DNA of 64,000 nt, taken from positions 3,198,501 through 3,262,500 of the forward strand of contig NZ_CACTIA010000005.1 of assembly GCF_902712915.1 (NCBI RefSeq). The letters run 5' to 3'. The notes below the pieces were generated by a model that was given only the letters and a program-made list of their open reading frames with translations, made no database searches and was not told where the DNA came from. Each line of letters begins with the position of its first letter. Position 1 is the first letter of the stretch. Origin of the DNA: Acidiphilium sp. C61 (lineage in GTDB: Bacteria > Pseudomonadota > Alphaproteobacteria > Acetobacterales > Acetobacteraceae). This document shows, piece by piece, positions 1 to 13,448 of this stretch. Both the position numbers and the translations under genes were made by a program.

Positions 1-429
1 CTCGTGCTGGTCAAGCGGGAGCCGGATGTGGCGCTGGAGGGCACGCGGGTCTGGCGCGAGCCGCTGGTCTGGGTGGCGCGGGACCGGCTTTCGGTCCCCG
101 GGCAGGGGCCGGTGCCGCTGATCGTCTCGCCGCAGCCCTGCGTATATCGGCGGCGGGCCGTCGCGGCGCTGGATGCGATCGGCTGCCCCTGGCGCTGCGC
201 CTATACCTCGACCAGCCTTGCCGGAACCCAGGCAGCGGTGCGCGCCGGCCTCGGCGTCGCCGTGCTGCCGCGGGAGATGTGCCCGGATTTCCTGACGCCG
301 TTGCCGCAGGGCGACCGGCTGCCGCCGCTCGCCGATACCGAGATCGCGCTGATCGAGTTGCCCGGCGCCTCGGCGACGGCGCACCGGTTTGCCCAGCACG
401 TCGCCGCCGCACTCGAACGCGGGGCATAG
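1..429 (+). CDS. LysR-family transcriptional regulator, C-terminal part (5' end outside window)
   Basis: The reading frame is open from the first base, so the N-terminal helix-turn-helix lies outside the window. The roughly 142 residues seen resemble the effector-binding domain of LysR regulators. They include an LVKREP-like strand, a REPLVWVARD segment and the late AGLGVAVLPREM stretch typical of the second subdomain (G-x-G-hydrophobic-LP). The regulated genes cannot be told from here. The TAG stop at 427-429 coincides with the first bases of an intergenic repeat that starts TAGAGCA. The family call is fairly safe; the effector is unknown. Confidence 0.8.
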   Translation, partial: LVLVKREPDVALEGTRVWREPLVWVARDRLSVPGQGPVPLIVSPQPCVYRRRAVAALDAIGCPWRCAYTSTSLAGTQAAVRAGLGVAVLPREMCPDFLTPLPQGDRLPPLADTEIALIELPGASATAHRFAQHVAAALERGA

Positions 430-451
430 AGCATCTTTATCCGATCAGATG
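428..451. repeat. Half copy of the TAGAGCA two-hairpin intergenic repeat
   Basis: These 24 bases match the left half of hairpin A in the copies near 30.2 kb and 41.6 kb (AGAGCATC, then ATCCGATCAGATG). The complementary half is missing, so this is a truncated remnant. It overlaps the TAG stop of the upstream LysR gene. Confidence 0.7.
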
Positions 452-463
452 CGGCGATCGGGA

Positions 464-661
464 TCAGTTGCGCGATTCGAGGCGCTGGATCGATTTCAGC
501 TGATGGGTGAATGCCGTGCGTCCGCCGGTATGGGACAGGCTCTGGACCGTGGCGCCCTGCTGCTGTTGCGGCCCGCTTGCGGCCGGCATGGCCTGTGCCG
601 CGACCGGGGCTATGCCGACCATGATGGCGAGGGCGGCGGTGATCATCGTTCTTGTGCGCAT
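464..661 (-). CDS. Small secreted protein of unknown function (65 aa)
   Basis: The product starts with a clear Sec-type signal peptide: MRTRT, a hydrophobic stretch, then an AQA cleavage site near residue 24. The mature part is about 41 residues and polar, with a QQQQ run and a basic C-terminus. A GGAG ribosome site lies about nine bases before the chosen ATG; an in-frame ATG further upstream would put the signal peptide inside the protein. I do not recognise a family. It is convergent with the LysR gene and divergent from the lipoprotein gene at 883. Confidence 0.55.
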   Translation of the reverse strand: MRTRTMITAALAIMVGIAPVAAQAMPAASGPQQQQGATVQSLSHTGGRTAFTHQLKSIQRLESRN

Positions 662-882
662 GGAAAAACTCCGTGTTGGTGATGCGGGACGCGCCCGCTT
701 GCAACGGAGATGGGTCGCCGCGGGTGGCGCCGGAACATCCGGGTGGCGGCTAATACTCATGCCGTGCGCGTATGAGCGGGCGGGGCACCGCGAACGCTGC
801 GGTGAACGGTGCGGCGCCGGCACGGCGATGGCGAGGCGCCAGGGCATTGACGCGGACCGCCCGGGTTTGGTTCGATGCGATC

Positions 883-1086
883 ATGAAAACAGGAATTCTG
901 CGTTGCGCCTCCCTGGTGGCGCTGTTCGCCGGCCTTGCCGGCGGTCTTTCGGGCTGCGGGCTGGCGGCGGCGCCGTGCCGGGTGACATCGGCGGGGCTGA
1001 AGATCATCCCGCTGGTGGGGCCGGTGGCGGCGGCGCCGAGCGATGCCTGCGCCAACGCGATCGACCCGACGCCCACGCGAAGCTGA
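883..1086 (+). CDS. Small lipoprotein (67 aa)
   Basis: The short product has a basic N-terminus (MKTGILR), a hydrophobic segment and a LSGC lipobox near residue 25, which predicts a lipid-anchored periplasmic protein. The mature part (C-G-L-AAAPCR, then VTSAGLKIIPLVGPVAAAP) looks like small proteobacterial lipoproteins of the DUF6726 kind; that family name is from memory. An in-frame ATG at 772 exists, but it would place the lipobox internally. Function unknown. Confidence 0.6.
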   Translation: MKTGILRCASLVALFAGLAGGLSGCGLAAAPCRVTSAGLKIIPLVGPVAAAPSDACANAIDPTPTRS

Positions 1087-1140
1087 TCCTCTACTCCTCC
1101 TGACATCGCCCGCTGCCGCTGAGGGTGCGGAGAGCGTGCA

Positions 1141-1167
1141 CCGCCGCGCCCGGTGCGGACGCGGCGG
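1141..1167. terminator. Hairpin between convergent genes
   Basis: A perfect 8-bp stem, CCGCCGCG / CGCGGCGG, with an 11-base loop lies between the lipoprotein gene (+) and malate synthase (-). There is no long T-tract, so it may act in either direction or be only a GC hairpin. Confidence 0.4.
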
Positions 1168-1179
1168 CGGAGCAAAAGA

Positions 1180-3348
1180 TCAGGCGGAGGCTTTGGCCTC
1201 GCGCCGGCGGTCGTGCAGGATGAACTCGGTGTAGCCGTTCGGCTGGGTGCGACCCTTGAGAACGAGGTCGCACGCCGCCTGGAAGGCGATACCGTCGAAG
1301 CCCGGCGCAATGTTGCGATAGGCCGGGTCGCCCGCGTTCTGGCCATCGACCACCGCGGCCATGCGCTTCATCGTCTCCATCACCTGGGCCTCGGAGACGA
1401 TGCCGTGATGCAGCCAGTTGGCGATGTGCTGGGCGGAGATGCGCAGGGTGGCGCGGTCTTCCATCAGCGCGACGTTGTGGATGTCCGGCACCTTGGAGCA
1501 GCCGATCCCCTGGTCGATCCAGCGGACGACGTAGCCGAGGATGCCCTGGGCGTTGTTGTCGAGCTCCTGCTGGATGTCGTCCGGCTGCCAGTTCGGGCGG
1601 TCGGCCAGCGGGATGGTCAGCAGGTCGGTGAGCGAGCCCATCGGGCGGGAGGCCAGTTCGGCCTGGCGGGCGGCGACATCGACCATGTGGTAGTGCAGGG
1701 CGTGCAGCGTGGCCGCGGTGGGCGAGGGCACCCAGGCGGTATTGGCGCCGGCGCGGGGGTGGCCGACCTTCTGGTCGAGCATGGCCGCCATCGCGTCGGG
1801 CGCGGCCCACATGCCCTTGCCGATCTGGGCGTGGCCGGGCAGGCCGCAGACGATGCCGATATCGACGTTGCGGTCCTCATACGCCTTGATCCAGGGCGTA
1901 TTCCTGATCTCGTTCTTGCGGATCATCGGGCCGGCCTCGATCGAGGTGTGGATTTCGTCGCCGGTGCGGTCGAGGAAGCCGGTGTTGATGAAGAAGATGC
2001 GGCTGGCGGCGGCGGCGATGCAGGCCTTGAGATTGGCCGAGGTGCGGCGCTCCTCGTCCATGATCCCCATTTTCAGCGTGTCCGGCGCGAGGCCGAGCAG
2101 GGCTTCGGTCGCGGCGAAGAGGCTGTTGGCGTAGGCCACCTCGTCGGCGCCGTGCATCTTCGGCTTGACGATGTAGACCGAGCCGGCGCGGGAGTTGCGC
2201 AGCCCGCTGGTGCGGCGGATGTCATGCAGGCCGCAGAGGGAGGTCACCACGAGGTCGAGCATCGTCTCGGGGATCGGTTTGCCGGCGGCATCGAGGACGG
2301 TGTCGGTATAGATGTGGTGGCCGACATTGCGGACCAGCATCAGCACCCGGCCGGGAAGGGTGAGGGTCGAGCCGTCCGGCGCGGTGTAGGCGCGGTCGGG
2401 GTTGAGGGCGCGGGTAAAGGTCTTGCCGCCCTTCTCGACCTGTTCCTCCAGCGTGCCGGCCATCAGGCCGAGCCAGTTGCGGTAGACCAGCACCTTGTCC
2501 TCGGCATCGACGGCGGCGACGCTGTCCTCGGCGTCCATGATCGAGCTGATCGCGGATTCGACGATGAGGTCGGCGATGCCGGCCTTGTCCGTCCGGCCGA
2601 TCGGGCTGGTCGGGTCGATCGCGATCTCGACATGCAGGTTGTGATGGCGGAGCAGGATGGCGGTGGGGGCGGCGGCGTCGCCGCGATAGCCGACGAACTG
2701 GTCGGCGTGTTTGAGGCCGGTCTCGCCGCTTTCGAGCACGGCGGCGAGATGGCCGTTGTGCACGCGCAAGGCGCGGATATCGGCGTGGCTGCCGGTCGCC
2801 AGCGGGAAATGATCGTCGAGGAAGGCGCGGCCGCGGGCGACGACGGCGGCGCCGCGCTGCGGGTTATAGGCCTTGCCGCGCTCGAGCCCGCCGGATTCGG
2901 AAATGGCGTCGGTGCCGTAGAGCGCGTCGTAGAGGCTGCCCCAGCGGGCATTGGCGGCGTTCAGCGCGTAGCGGGCGTTCATCACCGGCACGACGAGCTG
3001 CGGGCCGGCGATGGCGGCGATTTCGGGATCGACGCGCGCCGAGGTGACCTTCACCGCGCCGGGCTCGGGCTTGAGATAGCCGATCTCGCGCAGGAAGGCC
3101 TCGTAGGCGGCGGGGTCGATCGGCTGGCCACGGCGGGAGCGGTGCCAGTCATCGATCGCGGCCTGGAGACGGTCGCGCTCGGCGAGCAGCTCGGCGTTGC
3201 GGGGGGCGTGGCGGGCGACCAGATCGGCAAAACCCTGCCAGAAGGAAGCCGGCGCGAGTCCGGTGCCGGGCAGCGCCTCGGTCTCGATGAACTGGTGAAG
3301 CTCGGCGGCGACGCGCAGGCCCGCCGCGTCCACGTAGGTCTGAGTCAT
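1180..3348 (-). CDS. glcB: Malate synthase G
   Basis: The 722-residue product condenses glyoxylate with acetyl-CoA to give malate in the glyoxylate shunt. The length fits the monomeric G isoform (about 720) rather than the shorter A isoform. Family-typical stretches include [20 protein letters not shown], the [11 protein letters not shown] segment, [14 protein letters not shown] and the C-terminal region with WLHHGI. The start at 3348 was chosen because an AGGAG site lies eight bases upstream; the ATG at 3384 lacks one. It is transcribed alone and is divergent from fpr. Confidence 0.95.
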   Translation of the reverse strand: MTQTYVDAAGLRVAAELHQFIETEALPGTGLAPASFWQGFADLVARHAPRNAELLAERDRLQAAIDDWHRSRRGQPIDPAAYEAFLREIGYLKPEPGAVKVTSARVDPEIAAIAGPQLVVPVMNARYALNAANARWGSLYDALYGTDAISESGGLERGKAYNPQRGAAVVARGRAFLDDHFPLATGSHADIRALRVHNGHLAAVLESGETGLKHADQFVGYRGDAAAPTAILLRHHNLHVEIAIDPTSPIGRTDKAGIADLIVESAISSIMDAEDSVAAVDAEDKVLVYRNWLGLMAGTLEEQVEKGGKTFTRALNPDRAYTAPDGSTLTLPGRVLMLVRNVGHHIYTDTVLDAAGKPIPETMLDLVVTSLCGLHDIRRTSGLRNSRAGSVYIVKPKMHGADEVAYANSLFAATEALLGLAPDTLKMGIMDEERRTSANLKACIAAAASRIFFINTGFLDRTGDEIHTSIEAGPMIRKNEIRNTPWIKAYEDRNVDIGIVCGLPGHAQIGKGMWAAPDAMAAMLDQKVGHPRAGANTAWVPSPTAATLHALHYHMVDVAARQAELASRPMGSLTDLLTIPLADRPNWQPDDIQQELDNNAQGILGYVVRWIDQGIGCSKVPDIHNVALMEDRATLRISAQHIANWLHHGIVSEAQVMETMKRMAAVVDGQNAGDPAYRNIAPGFDGIAFQAACDLVLKGRTQPNGYTEFILHDRRREAKASA

Positions 3349-3544
3349 TGGTTCGTCTCCTTGATCTGCGCGGTTTTTGGCCAAACCGGCCGGTCTTGTC
3401 GAGGGGTGGGAGGCGCTTGCAGCGCTGCCATGGGCAGATCTGCCCCGCCCGGGCTTGATATCGCCGCCTCCCTCCGCAATTAACAGGGCCGATCATGAAC
3501 ATCCGGTGACGCCGGACGGACGAACGACGGAGTTTTCCCGACAG

Positions 3545-4318
3545 ATGAGCGCCTTCAATACCGAAACCGTCACCCAGGTCCATCACTGGACCGATCGGCT
3601 GTTCAGCTTCACCGTGACCCGCGATCCGGCGTTCCGCTTCATCGCCGGGCAATTCACCATGATCGGGCTCGAGGTCGAGGGCAAGAAGCTGCTGCGGGCC
3701 TATTCGATGGCCAGCGCAAGCTATGACGATCATCTGGAATTCTTCAGCATCAAGGTGCCGGACGGACCGCTGACCTCGCGGCTGCAGCACGTCAAGCCGG
3801 GCGATCCGGTGCTGGTGGGGCGCAAGCCGACCGGCACACTGCTGGCCGACAACATGCACCCCGGCGAGCGTCTCTATCTTCTGGGCACCGGCACCGGGCT
3901 CGCGCCGTTCATGAGCATCATCCGCGAGCCGGATATCTACGAGCGGTTCAGCCAGGTGGTGCTGATCCATGGCTGCCGGCACATCAGCGACCTCGCCTAT
4001 GAGGATTACATCACCAAGACCCTGCCGGCGGACGAGTTCATCGGCCCGCAGGTCTCCAGACAGCTGCTCTATTACCCGACGGTGACGCGCGAGCCGTTCC
4101 GGCATAACGGGCGGATCACCCAGATTCTCGAAACCGGCAATTTCGGCCCGGGGATCGACCTTCCGCCGCTCGCGCCCAAGGGCGACCGGGTGATGCTCTG
4201 CGGCAGCCCTGTCTTTCTCGACGACATGGTGCAGCTGCTGGAGCGGCGCGGCTTTACCGAGGGCAGTTCGTCCCGCCCCGGCGAATACGTGATCGAGAAG
4301 GCGTTCGTCGAGAAATGA
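3545..4318 (+). CDS. fpr: Ferredoxin--NADP(+) reductase
   Basis: The 257-residue product has the usual length of bacterial subclass FPR enzymes, which pass electrons between NADPH and ferredoxin or flavodoxin. An FAD-binding barrel is seen in the first 100 residues (RAYSMAS, with the R-x-Y-S flavin motif). A Rossmann NADP domain follows, with LLGTGTGLAPFMSI and the late VMLCGSP. The C-terminus ends EKAFVEK, close to the family's conserved tail. The ATG at 3545 follows a GGAG-like site; longer in-frame starts are possible. It faces kdsA convergently across two hairpins. Confidence 0.92.
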   Translation: MSAFNTETVTQVHHWTDRLFSFTVTRDPAFRFIAGQFTMIGLEVEGKKLLRAYSMASASYDDHLEFFSIKVPDGPLTSRLQHVKPGDPVLVGRKPTGTLLADNMHPGERLYLLGTGTGLAPFMSIIREPDIYERFSQVVLIHGCRHISDLAYEDYITKTLPADEFIGPQVSRQLLYYPTVTREPFRHNGRITQILETGNFGPGIDLPPLAPKGDRVMLCGSPVFLDDMVQLLERRGFTEGSSSRPGEYVIEKAFVEK

Positions 4319-4340
4319 TGCGGGGACGCTGAGGGCGCCG

Positions 4341-4394
4341 CCGCGCCGGGAGCGGCGCGGTCCAGACCAGTCCGCCGCGCCGGGAGCGGCGCGG
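4341..4394. terminator. Two tandem identical hairpins between fpr and kdsA
   Basis: The same hairpin, stem CCGCGCC / GGCGCGG with a GGGAGC loop, occurs at 4341-4360 and again at 4375-4394, 34 bp apart, in the short gap between two convergent genes. It is likely a bidirectional terminator that has been duplicated. No T-tract is visible. Confidence 0.5.
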
Positions 4395-4395
4395 G

Positions 4396-7368
<2,973 letters not shown>

Positions 7369-7404
7369 GGGAGCGTGGCGGCCTTTCGGAGTGACGCGCG
7401 GGTT

Positions 7405-7532
7405 CTAGAGCATCAGCCCGCCGGATGGAACCGCCCGGCGGGGTCTGGACATCCGATTGTCGGGTCGATGCTCTGATGACCAGTCAAGATAGAGCACGAC
7501 ATCCGATCCACCGGGATCGGGACGTGCTCTAG
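7405..7532. repeat. TAGAGCA two-hairpin intergenic repeat (diverged copy)
   Basis: CTAGAGCATC at the left and GTGCTCTAG at the right bound two hairpins. The second has ATCCGATCC / GGATCGG arms as in the copies near 30.2 and 41.6 kb, while the first is diverged and GC-rich. It lies between secG and tpiA and contains the tpiA stop codon. Confidence 0.65.
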
Positions 7533-8290
7533 TCCCGCGGGGCGGCGGAGGCAATCGCGAGGAAATCCTCTGCCTTGAGGCTGGCGCCGCCGACCAGGGC
7601 GCCGCCGACCTCGGGCAGAGCGAGCAGGGCAGCCGCGTTGGAGGGTTTGACCGAGCCGCCATAGAGGATCGGCATCGTCGCCCCGGCGGCGCCGAGCTGG
7701 CGGCGCAGGGCAGCGCGGATCGAGGCGTGCATCGCCGCGACATCCTCATCGGTGGGGGTGCGGCCGGTGCCGATCGCCCAGACCGGTTCATAGGCGATGA
7801 TCCCGGGGGCGATGACGCCGGGCACGGTCTGGCCCGCCAGCTCCTCCGGCAGACTGCCGGCGAGCTGCGCGCGGACCACGGTTTCGGCCTCGCCGGAATC
7901 GCGCTCCGCCTCGGTTTCGCCGACGCAGATGATCGGGATCAGGCCGGCGGCGATCGCGGTGCGCGCCTTTTCACGCACGATGGCCGAGGATTCGGCATGA
8001 TCGGCGCGGCGTTCGGAATGGCCGAGAATGACATGGGTGGCGCCGAGTTCGGCCAGCAGATCGGCCGACAGATCGCCCGTGTGCGCGCCGGAGCGCTGTA
8101 CCGCGCAATCCTGCGCGCCGAGGGCGACCGGGGCGCCGGCGAGGGCAGCGCGCAGCGGGGCGATCAGCGGCGCCGGCGGGCAGACCAGCAGCTCCGCACC
8201 CGGGGACGTGGCGCGCAGCGTTTCGGCATAGGCGGCGATGCCGGCGAGTGTGCCGTTCATCTTCCAGTTTCCGGCGATCAGCTGGGGCAT
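7529..8290 (-). CDS. tpiA: Triose-phosphate isomerase
   Basis: The 253-residue TIM-barrel enzyme interconverts dihydroxyacetone phosphate and glyceraldehyde 3-phosphate. All active-site landmarks are present: the N-terminal AGNWKMNG with the catalytic Lys, ILGHSERR with the catalytic His, AYEPVWAIGTG with the catalytic Glu and flexible loop 6, and the phosphate-binding YGGSVKP and GGALVGGAS. It is the first gene of the minus-strand run and is divergent from the ppiD-trp block. Its TAG stop (7529-7531) is the first codon of the intergenic repeat read from this side. Confidence 0.97.
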   Translation of the reverse strand: MPQLIAGNWKMNGTLAGIAAYAETLRATSPGAELLVCPPAPLIAPLRAALAGAPVALGAQDCAVQRSGAHTGDLSADLLAELGATHVILGHSERRADHAESSAIVREKARTAIAAGLIPIICVGETEAERDSGEAETVVRAQLAGSLPEELAGQTVPGVIAPGIIAYEPVWAIGTGRTPTDEDVAAMHASIRAALRRQLGAAGATMPILYGGSVKPSNAAALLALPEVGGALVGGASLKAEDFLAIASAAPRD

Positions 8291-8401
8291 CCGCGTCTCC
8301 CTTTGCAATGGCGCGAAGGAGGTAGACGAGGCGGGGCCGGGTGGCAATCGGGCGCGCCCGTGGTAAGACGCGGCTTTCCCGCTGGATGAGGTTGCTGCCG
8401 C

Positions 8402-10288
8402 ATGCTTTCGATGATCCGCCAACTGCTCGACAATTGGATCGTGCGCGCGTTTTTCGTCGTGCTGATCGGCGTGTTCGTGTTCTGGGGCGTCTCCAGCGTG
8501 GTGATGGGCATCGGCGCCTCCGACGCGATCGCGACCGTGGGCGGGCAGCCGATCAAGATCGAGGCGGTGAATGCAGACTACCAGCGCACGCTGAACGCCT
8601 ACGCGACGCGGAACAGCGGCCGCGAACCGAGCAAGGGCGAGCGTCGGCTGTTCGCCGATCAGGCGCTGGGCTCGGCGATCGACCGCGCGGCGATGCAGCT
8701 CGAGGCGCGGCGCATGGGGGTGGTGGCACCGCCCTCGGCGATCCGCCAGCAGGTTTTCGCGATCCCGGCCTTTCACGGGCCGGACGGCAAGTTCGACAAG
8801 GCGACCTTCAACGCCGTGCTCGCCAATCACAGCCTGACGCCGGCGGCGTTCATGGCCGAGATCGCCAGCGGACTGAAATCGTCGCAGATCATCGATGCGC
8901 TGACCGCCGGGGTGAACGCGCCGGCGCCGCTGGTCGACCAGATCTTCGCCTATGCCGCGCAGGAGCGGACGGTGCAGTTCGCGACACTGCCGCTCGCCGA
9001 CGCCACCCCGCCGCCGGCCCCGGCCGAGACCGTGCTGCGGCGCTATTGGCGGGATCATCCGGAGCGGTTCTCGACGCCGGCCTTGCGCGTGGCCGACGTG
9101 GTGGTGCTGTCGCCGGCGCTGATCGCCAGGGGCGAGACGGTGACGCAGGCCGAGATCGCGGCGCAATACCAGCAGGAGAAGGCGAAATTCGCGCAGGCGC
9201 CGAAGCGGACCGTCGAGATCGTCACAGCGGAGGACGCGAAGAGCGCGGCCGAGCTGGCGAAGACCTGGAAAAGCGGGGCCGACTGGGCGGCGGTGCAGAA
9301 GGCGGCGGCGGCGGCGAGTGCCACCGCTGTCGTCATGACCGACGCGAAACCCTCCGACCTGCCCTCGGCGGCGCTGGCCAAGGCGGTATTCGCGGCGACG
9401 CCGGATGAGGTCTCCGCTCCGGTGAAGGGTTCGCTCGGCATCTACGTGTTCAGGGTTACCAAGGCGGTTGCCGGCGGCGACAAGCCGCTCTCCGCGGTGA
9501 CGGACCAGATCCGCGCCGAGATCCAGCTGCGCAAGGCGCGCAACGTGGTGGACAATACGCTGAGCCACCTGCAGGATGCGCTGGCGGGCAGCACCGCACT
9601 CGGCAAGCTGCCGGCGAGCCTGCATCTCGCCCAGGCGCAGGTGAGCGTGGACCGCCAGGGAATGACGGTGGACGGCAAGCCGGCGGGGATTCCCGGGCCA
9701 GCGGCGCTGCGGCAGGCGATCGTCAAGGCGATTTTCGACACTGCCCCCGGCAATACCCCGCAGGCGGTGAGCGGGCCGGGCGATAGCTATTATGCCATCG
9801 CAGTCCACCGGATCATCAAGCCGGCGCTCAAGCCCTATGACAAGGTGAAGGCCGATGTGCTGGCCGACTGGACCGGCGCGCAGGTGGAGCGGCAGGAAGA
9901 GGTCGCGGCGGCGAAGCTGCTGACCGCGGTGAAGGGCGGCAAGAGCCTGGCGGCAGCGGCCTCTGCGGCAGGGCTGACGGTAACGACCGCGGCACCGATG
10001 ACGCGCGCGAAGCCGGCCAAGGGCGTGCCGCCGCAACTCGCCCAGGTGGCGTTCAGCCTGAAGAAAGGCGAGCCCACCATGGTGCAGACGCAGGCGGGGT
10101 TCGTCGTCGGTGTGGTGACCGACATCGCCGAGCCGAAGCCGGGCAGCAACGAGGCGTTCCGCCAGCGCATTTCCGAGTCGCTCGGGCAGTCGATGCAGAA
10201 CGACGTGCTGCAGACCTATGCCGCGGCGCTGCGCCAGCGCGACCATGTCAAGATCAACACCAAGCTGTTGAACCAGATCAGCAATTGA
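8402..10288 (+). CDS. PpiD/SurA-type peptidylprolyl isomerase, membrane anchored
   Basis: The 628-residue product has one N-terminal membrane anchor (about residues 12-35, IVRAFFVVLIGVFVFWGVSS). A SurA_N-like chaperone region follows with GSAIDRAAMQLEARRMGV, and then a divergent parvulin-like section around residues 215-360. This is the layout of PpiD, an inner-membrane periplasmic folding helper that works near the Sec translocon. Strict parvulin active-site residues are hard to see, so isomerase activity is uncertain. It precedes trpE by 10 bp and probably shares its promoter. A second in-frame ATG at 8411 is also possible. Confidence 0.85.
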   Translation: MLSMIRQLLDNWIVRAFFVVLIGVFVFWGVSSVVMGIGASDAIATVGGQPIKIEAVNADYQRTLNAYATRNSGREPSKGERRLFADQALGSAIDRAAMQLEARRMGVVAPPSAIRQQVFAIPAFHGPDGKFDKATFNAVLANHSLTPAAFMAEIASGLKSSQIIDALTAGVNAPAPLVDQIFAYAAQERTVQFATLPLADATPPPAPAETVLRRYWRDHPERFSTPALRVADVVVLSPALIARGETVTQAEIAAQYQQEKAKFAQAPKRTVEIVTAEDAKSAAELAKTWKSGADWAAVQKAAAAASATAVVMTDAKPSDLPSAALAKAVFAATPDEVSAPVKGSLGIYVFRVTKAVAGGDKPLSAVTDQIRAEIQLRKARNVVDNTLSHLQDALAGSTALGKLPASLHLAQAQVSVDRQGMTVDGKPAGIPGPAALRQAIVKAIFDTAPGNTPQAVSGPGDSYYAIAVHRIIKPALKPYDKVKADVLADWTGAQVERQEEVAAAKLLTAVKGGKSLAAAASAAGLTVTTAAPMTRAKPAKGVPPQLAQVAFSLKKGEPTMVQTQAGFVVGVVTDIAEPKPGSNEAFRQRISESLGQSMQNDVLQTYAAALRQRDHVKINTKLLNQISN

Positions 10289-10298
10289 GGCCAGCGAG

Positions 10299-11813
10299 AT
10301 GACATCCGAGACCAACCAGCACGCCCGTTTCCGCGCCGCCTATAATGCCGGGCGGGGCGCGCTGGCCTGGCGCCTGCTCGCCGCCGACCTGATCACGCCG
10401 GTCGCCGCCTTCCTCAAGCTCGCGCATGGCACGGCGCATTCCTTCCTGCTCGAAAGCGTCGAGGGTGGGGCAGCGCGCGGGCGCTATTCGGTGATCGGCT
10501 TCGCACCGGACCTGATCTGGCGGTGCGACCGCGGCGAGGTCAGCGTGAACTGCGATCCGGCCGCGGATGCTGAAGGCTATGCGGCCGATCCGCGCCCGGC
10601 CTTCGAGAGCCTGCGCGACCTGATCGCGGCGACGCGGCTCGACCTGCCGGACCATCTGCCGCCGATGACCGGCGGGCTGGTCGGTTATCTCGGCTATGAC
10701 ATGGTGCGGCTGATGGAGGAGTTGCCGGCGGAAAAGCCGGACGTGCTCGGGATTCCCGATGGCGTGCTGATGCGCCCGGGGGTGTTCGCGATTTTCGATT
10801 CGGTGCGCGACGAAATCACGCTGGCCGCCCCGGTCTGGCCGCGCGCGGGGGTTTCGGCGGCGGAGGCGTGGAGCCTCGCGACCGGGCGGATCGAGGCGGC
10901 GATGGCGGCCCTCGACCGGCCGACGCCGGCGCTGCCCGGCCATGCCGCGCCGGCCGGGCCGGCGAGTTCGAACATGAGCGAGGACGAGTTCCGCGCGATG
11001 GTGCTGCGGGGCAAGGACTACATCGCCGCCGGCGACGTGTTCCAGGTGGTGGCGAGCCAGCGCTTCGAGCAGGAATTCACGCTCCCGCCTTTCGCGCTGT
11101 ATCGCTCGCTGCGGCGGATCAACCCCGCGCCGTTCCTGTTCTTCCTCGATTTCGGCGCCTACCAGGCGGTCGGTTCCAGCCCTGAGATCCTAGTGCGGCT
11201 GCGCGACGGCACGGTGACGATCCGCCCGCTCGCCGGCACCCGCCGGCGCGGGGCGACGCGCGCCGAGGACGAGGCGCTGGAGACCGAGCTGCTGGAAGAC
11301 CCGAAGGAGCGCGCCGAGCACCTGATGCTGCTCGATCTCGCGCGCAACGATATCGGCCGCGTCGCCGAGATCGGCTCGGTCAACGTGACCGAGAGTTTCG
11401 TGATCGAGCGGTTCTCGCACGTGATGCACATCTCCTCGAATGTCGAGGGCCGTATCCGGCCCGAGGCCGACGCGCTGGACGCGCTGATCGCCGGCTTCCC
11501 GGCGGGCACGCTCTCGGGCGCGCCGAAGGTGCGGGCGATGGAGATCATCGAGGAGTTCGAGCCCTCGCGGCGCGGGCTCTATGGCGGGTGCATCGGCTAT
11601 TTCGCCGCCAACGGAACGATGGATACGTGCATCGCGCTGCGCACCGCGCTGATCAAGGACGGGCGGCTCTATGTCCAGGCCGGGGTCGGCATCGTCGCCG
11701 ATTCGGACCCCGACGCCGAGCTTGCCGAGAGCCACGCCAAGGCGCGCGCGCTGTTCCGCGCCGCCGAGGATGCCGGCCAGTACGTCACCCCCAACGAGGC
11801 GCCGGCACGATGA
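10299..11813 (+). CDS. trpE: Anthranilate synthase component I
   Basis: The 504-residue enzyme makes anthranilate from chorismate and ammonia, the first committed step of tryptophan synthesis. The C-terminal chorismate-binding domain is clear: [63 protein letters not shown] and the [14 protein letters not shown] segment. An N-terminal AESVEGG-like feedback element ([13 protein letters not shown]) is present. The stop overlaps the start of trpGD as ATGA, so subunits I and II are coupled. Confidence 0.96.
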   Translation: MTSETNQHARFRAAYNAGRGALAWRLLAADLITPVAAFLKLAHGTAHSFLLESVEGGAARGRYSVIGFAPDLIWRCDRGEVSVNCDPAADAEGYAADPRPAFESLRDLIAATRLDLPDHLPPMTGGLVGYLGYDMVRLMEELPAEKPDVLGIPDGVLMRPGVFAIFDSVRDEITLAAPVWPRAGVSAAEAWSLATGRIEAAMAALDRPTPALPGHAAPAGPASSNMSEDEFRAMVLRGKDYIAAGDVFQVVASQRFEQEFTLPPFALYRSLRRINPAPFLFFLDFGAYQAVGSSPEILVRLRDGTVTIRPLAGTRRRGATRAEDEALETELLEDPKERAEHLMLLDLARNDIGRVAEIGSVNVTESFVIERFSHVMHISSNVEGRIRPEADALDALIAGFPAGTLSGAPKVRAMEIIEEFEPSRRGLYGGCIGYFAANGTMDTCIALRTALIKDGRLYVQAGVGIVADSDPDAELAESHAKARALFRAAEDAGQYVTPNEAPAR

Positions 11814-13444
11814 TCCTGCTGATCGACAACTACGACAGTTTCACCTTCAACCTCGTCCAGTTCTTCGGCGATCTCGGGGCGGAATGCGCGGTGCATCGCA
11901 ACGACCGGATCAGCGTGGAGGAGGCGCTGGCGATGCGGCCGGAGGCGATCGTGCTTTCGCCCGGGCCATGCACGCCGAACGAGGCGGGGATCTGCCTCGA
12001 CCTCATCGCGGCGGCGGCCGGCAAGGTGCCGATTCTCGGCGTCTGCCTCGGGCACCAGGCGATCGGCCAGGCCTTCGGCGGGCGGGTGGTGCGCGCGCCG
12101 GTGCCGATGCATGGCAAGATCTCGCCGATCCGGCACCAGGGGTCGGACGTGTTCGAGACGCTGCCCGACCCGTTCGAGGCGACGCGCTATCACTCGCTGA
12201 TCGTCGAGCGCGAGGGATTGCCGGAGTCGCTGATCCCCACCGCCTTCACCGAGGACGGGCTGATCATGGGGTTGCGGCACCGCGACCTGCCGATCTTCGG
12301 CGTGCAGTTCCACCCCGAGAGCATCGCCACCGCGCACGGGCACACGCTGCTGCGCAACTTCCTTGGCATCGCTCGCGGGCGGAACCAGGGGGCGGGCGAG
12401 ATTCTCGCCGATCTCAAGCCGGTGCTCGACCGGCTGGGGCGGGGCGAGACGATGTCCGAGGAACTGGCCGAGGCGGCGTTCGGCGCGGTGATCGACGGCA
12501 AGGCGAATGACGCGCAGATCGCCGGGATGCTGATGGCGATGCGGGTGCGGCGCGAGACGGTGGCGGAGCTGACCGGCGCGGTGCGGGCGATGCGCGCGCG
12601 GATGCGGCCGATTGCGGCACCGCCTGGGGCGATCGATGTCTGCGGCACCGGCGGCGATGGCGTGGGCACGCTCAACATCTCGACCGCGGTGACCTTCGTG
12701 CTCGCCGGCGCCGGCGTGCCGGTGGCCAAGCACGGCAACCGCGCGCTCTCCTCGCGTGCTGGGGCGGCGGATGTGCTGACCGCGCTCGGCGTGAAGGTGG
12801 AGCCGCCCTTCGAGCGGCTGGCGGCGATCCTGCGCGAGGCGGGCTGTGTGTTCCTCTACGCGCCGCGCCACCATGCGGGGCTGCGCCATGCCGCCGCGGC
12901 GCGGATCGCGCTCGGCACCCGCACGATCTTCAACCTGCTGGGCCCGCTCGCCAACCCGGCCTCGGTGAAGCGGCAGCTGGTGGGCGTGTTCGACCCCGCC
13001 TGGGCGCGACCGATGGCGGAGACGCTGGCCGGGCTCGGCACCGAGCGGGCGATGGTGGTGCATGGCCAGGGGTTGGACGAGCTGACCATTGCCGGGGAGA
13101 GCCATGTCGTCTCGCTCGAGGGCGGGCGGATCGTCGAGATGACGGTGACCCCCGAGGATGCCGGGCTTGCCCGCGCGCCGCTGGAGGCGATCATCGGCGG
13201 CGATGCCGCGCACAACGCCGCGGCGCTGCGCAACCTGCTCGCCGGCGCGCCCGGCGCGTATCGCGATGCCGTGCTGCTGAACGCGGCGGCGGCGCTGATA
13301 GTTGCAGGGCGGGCGGAAACCCTGCGCGAGGGCGCGGCACTCGCGGCCCGCGCGATCGATGACGGTGCCGCCGCGGCGGCGCTGGAGCGGCTGCGCCGCG
13401 CCGGCACGGCGGCAGACGCGGCAACAACCCGGGAAATGGCCTGA
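11810..13444 (+). CDS. trpGD: Fused anthranilate synthase component II / anthranilate phosphoribosyltransferase
   Basis: One uninterrupted 544-residue frame joins two enzymes. Residues 1 to about 190 are a glutamine amidotransferase ([18 protein letters not shown] with nucleophile Cys79, and FHPES near 168-171), which feeds ammonia to TrpE. From about residue 200 the TrpD phosphoribosyltransferase follows, with CGTGGDG near 279, KHGNRALSS and the [19 protein letters not shown] stretch. Neither part lacks a key residue. The fusion resembles enterobacterial TrpGD, whereas most alphaproteobacteria keep trpG and trpD separate. It overlaps trpE by four bases and ends four bases before trpC. Confidence 0.95.
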   Translation: MILLIDNYDSFTFNLVQFFGDLGAECAVHRNDRISVEEALAMRPEAIVLSPGPCTPNEAGICLDLIAAAAGKVPILGVCLGHQAIGQAFGGRVVRAPVPMHGKISPIRHQGSDVFETLPDPFEATRYHSLIVEREGLPESLIPTAFTEDGLIMGLRHRDLPIFGVQFHPESIATAHGHTLLRNFLGIARGRNQGAGEILADLKPVLDRLGRGETMSEELAEAAFGAVIDGKANDAQIAGMLMAMRVRRETVAELTGAVRAMRARMRPIAAPPGAIDVCGTGGDGVGTLNISTAVTFVLAGAGVPVAKHGNRALSSRAGAADVLTALGVKVEPPFERLAAILREAGCVFLYAPRHHAGLRHAAAARIALGTRTIFNLLGPLANPASVKRQLVGVFDPAWARPMAETLAGLGTERAMVVHGQGLDELTIAGESHVVSLEGGRIVEMTVTPEDAGLARAPLEAIIGGDAAHNAAALRNLLAGAPGAYRDAVLLNAAAALIVAGRAETLREGAALAARAIDDGAAAAALERLRRAGTAADAATTREMA

Positions 13445-13448
13445 TCCA

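Noticed and set aside
1153..3483. Very long open frame (776 codons) on the plus strand
   Set aside because: It is antisense to malate synthase G, has no recognisable domain, and long shadow frames are normal in DNA of this GC content.
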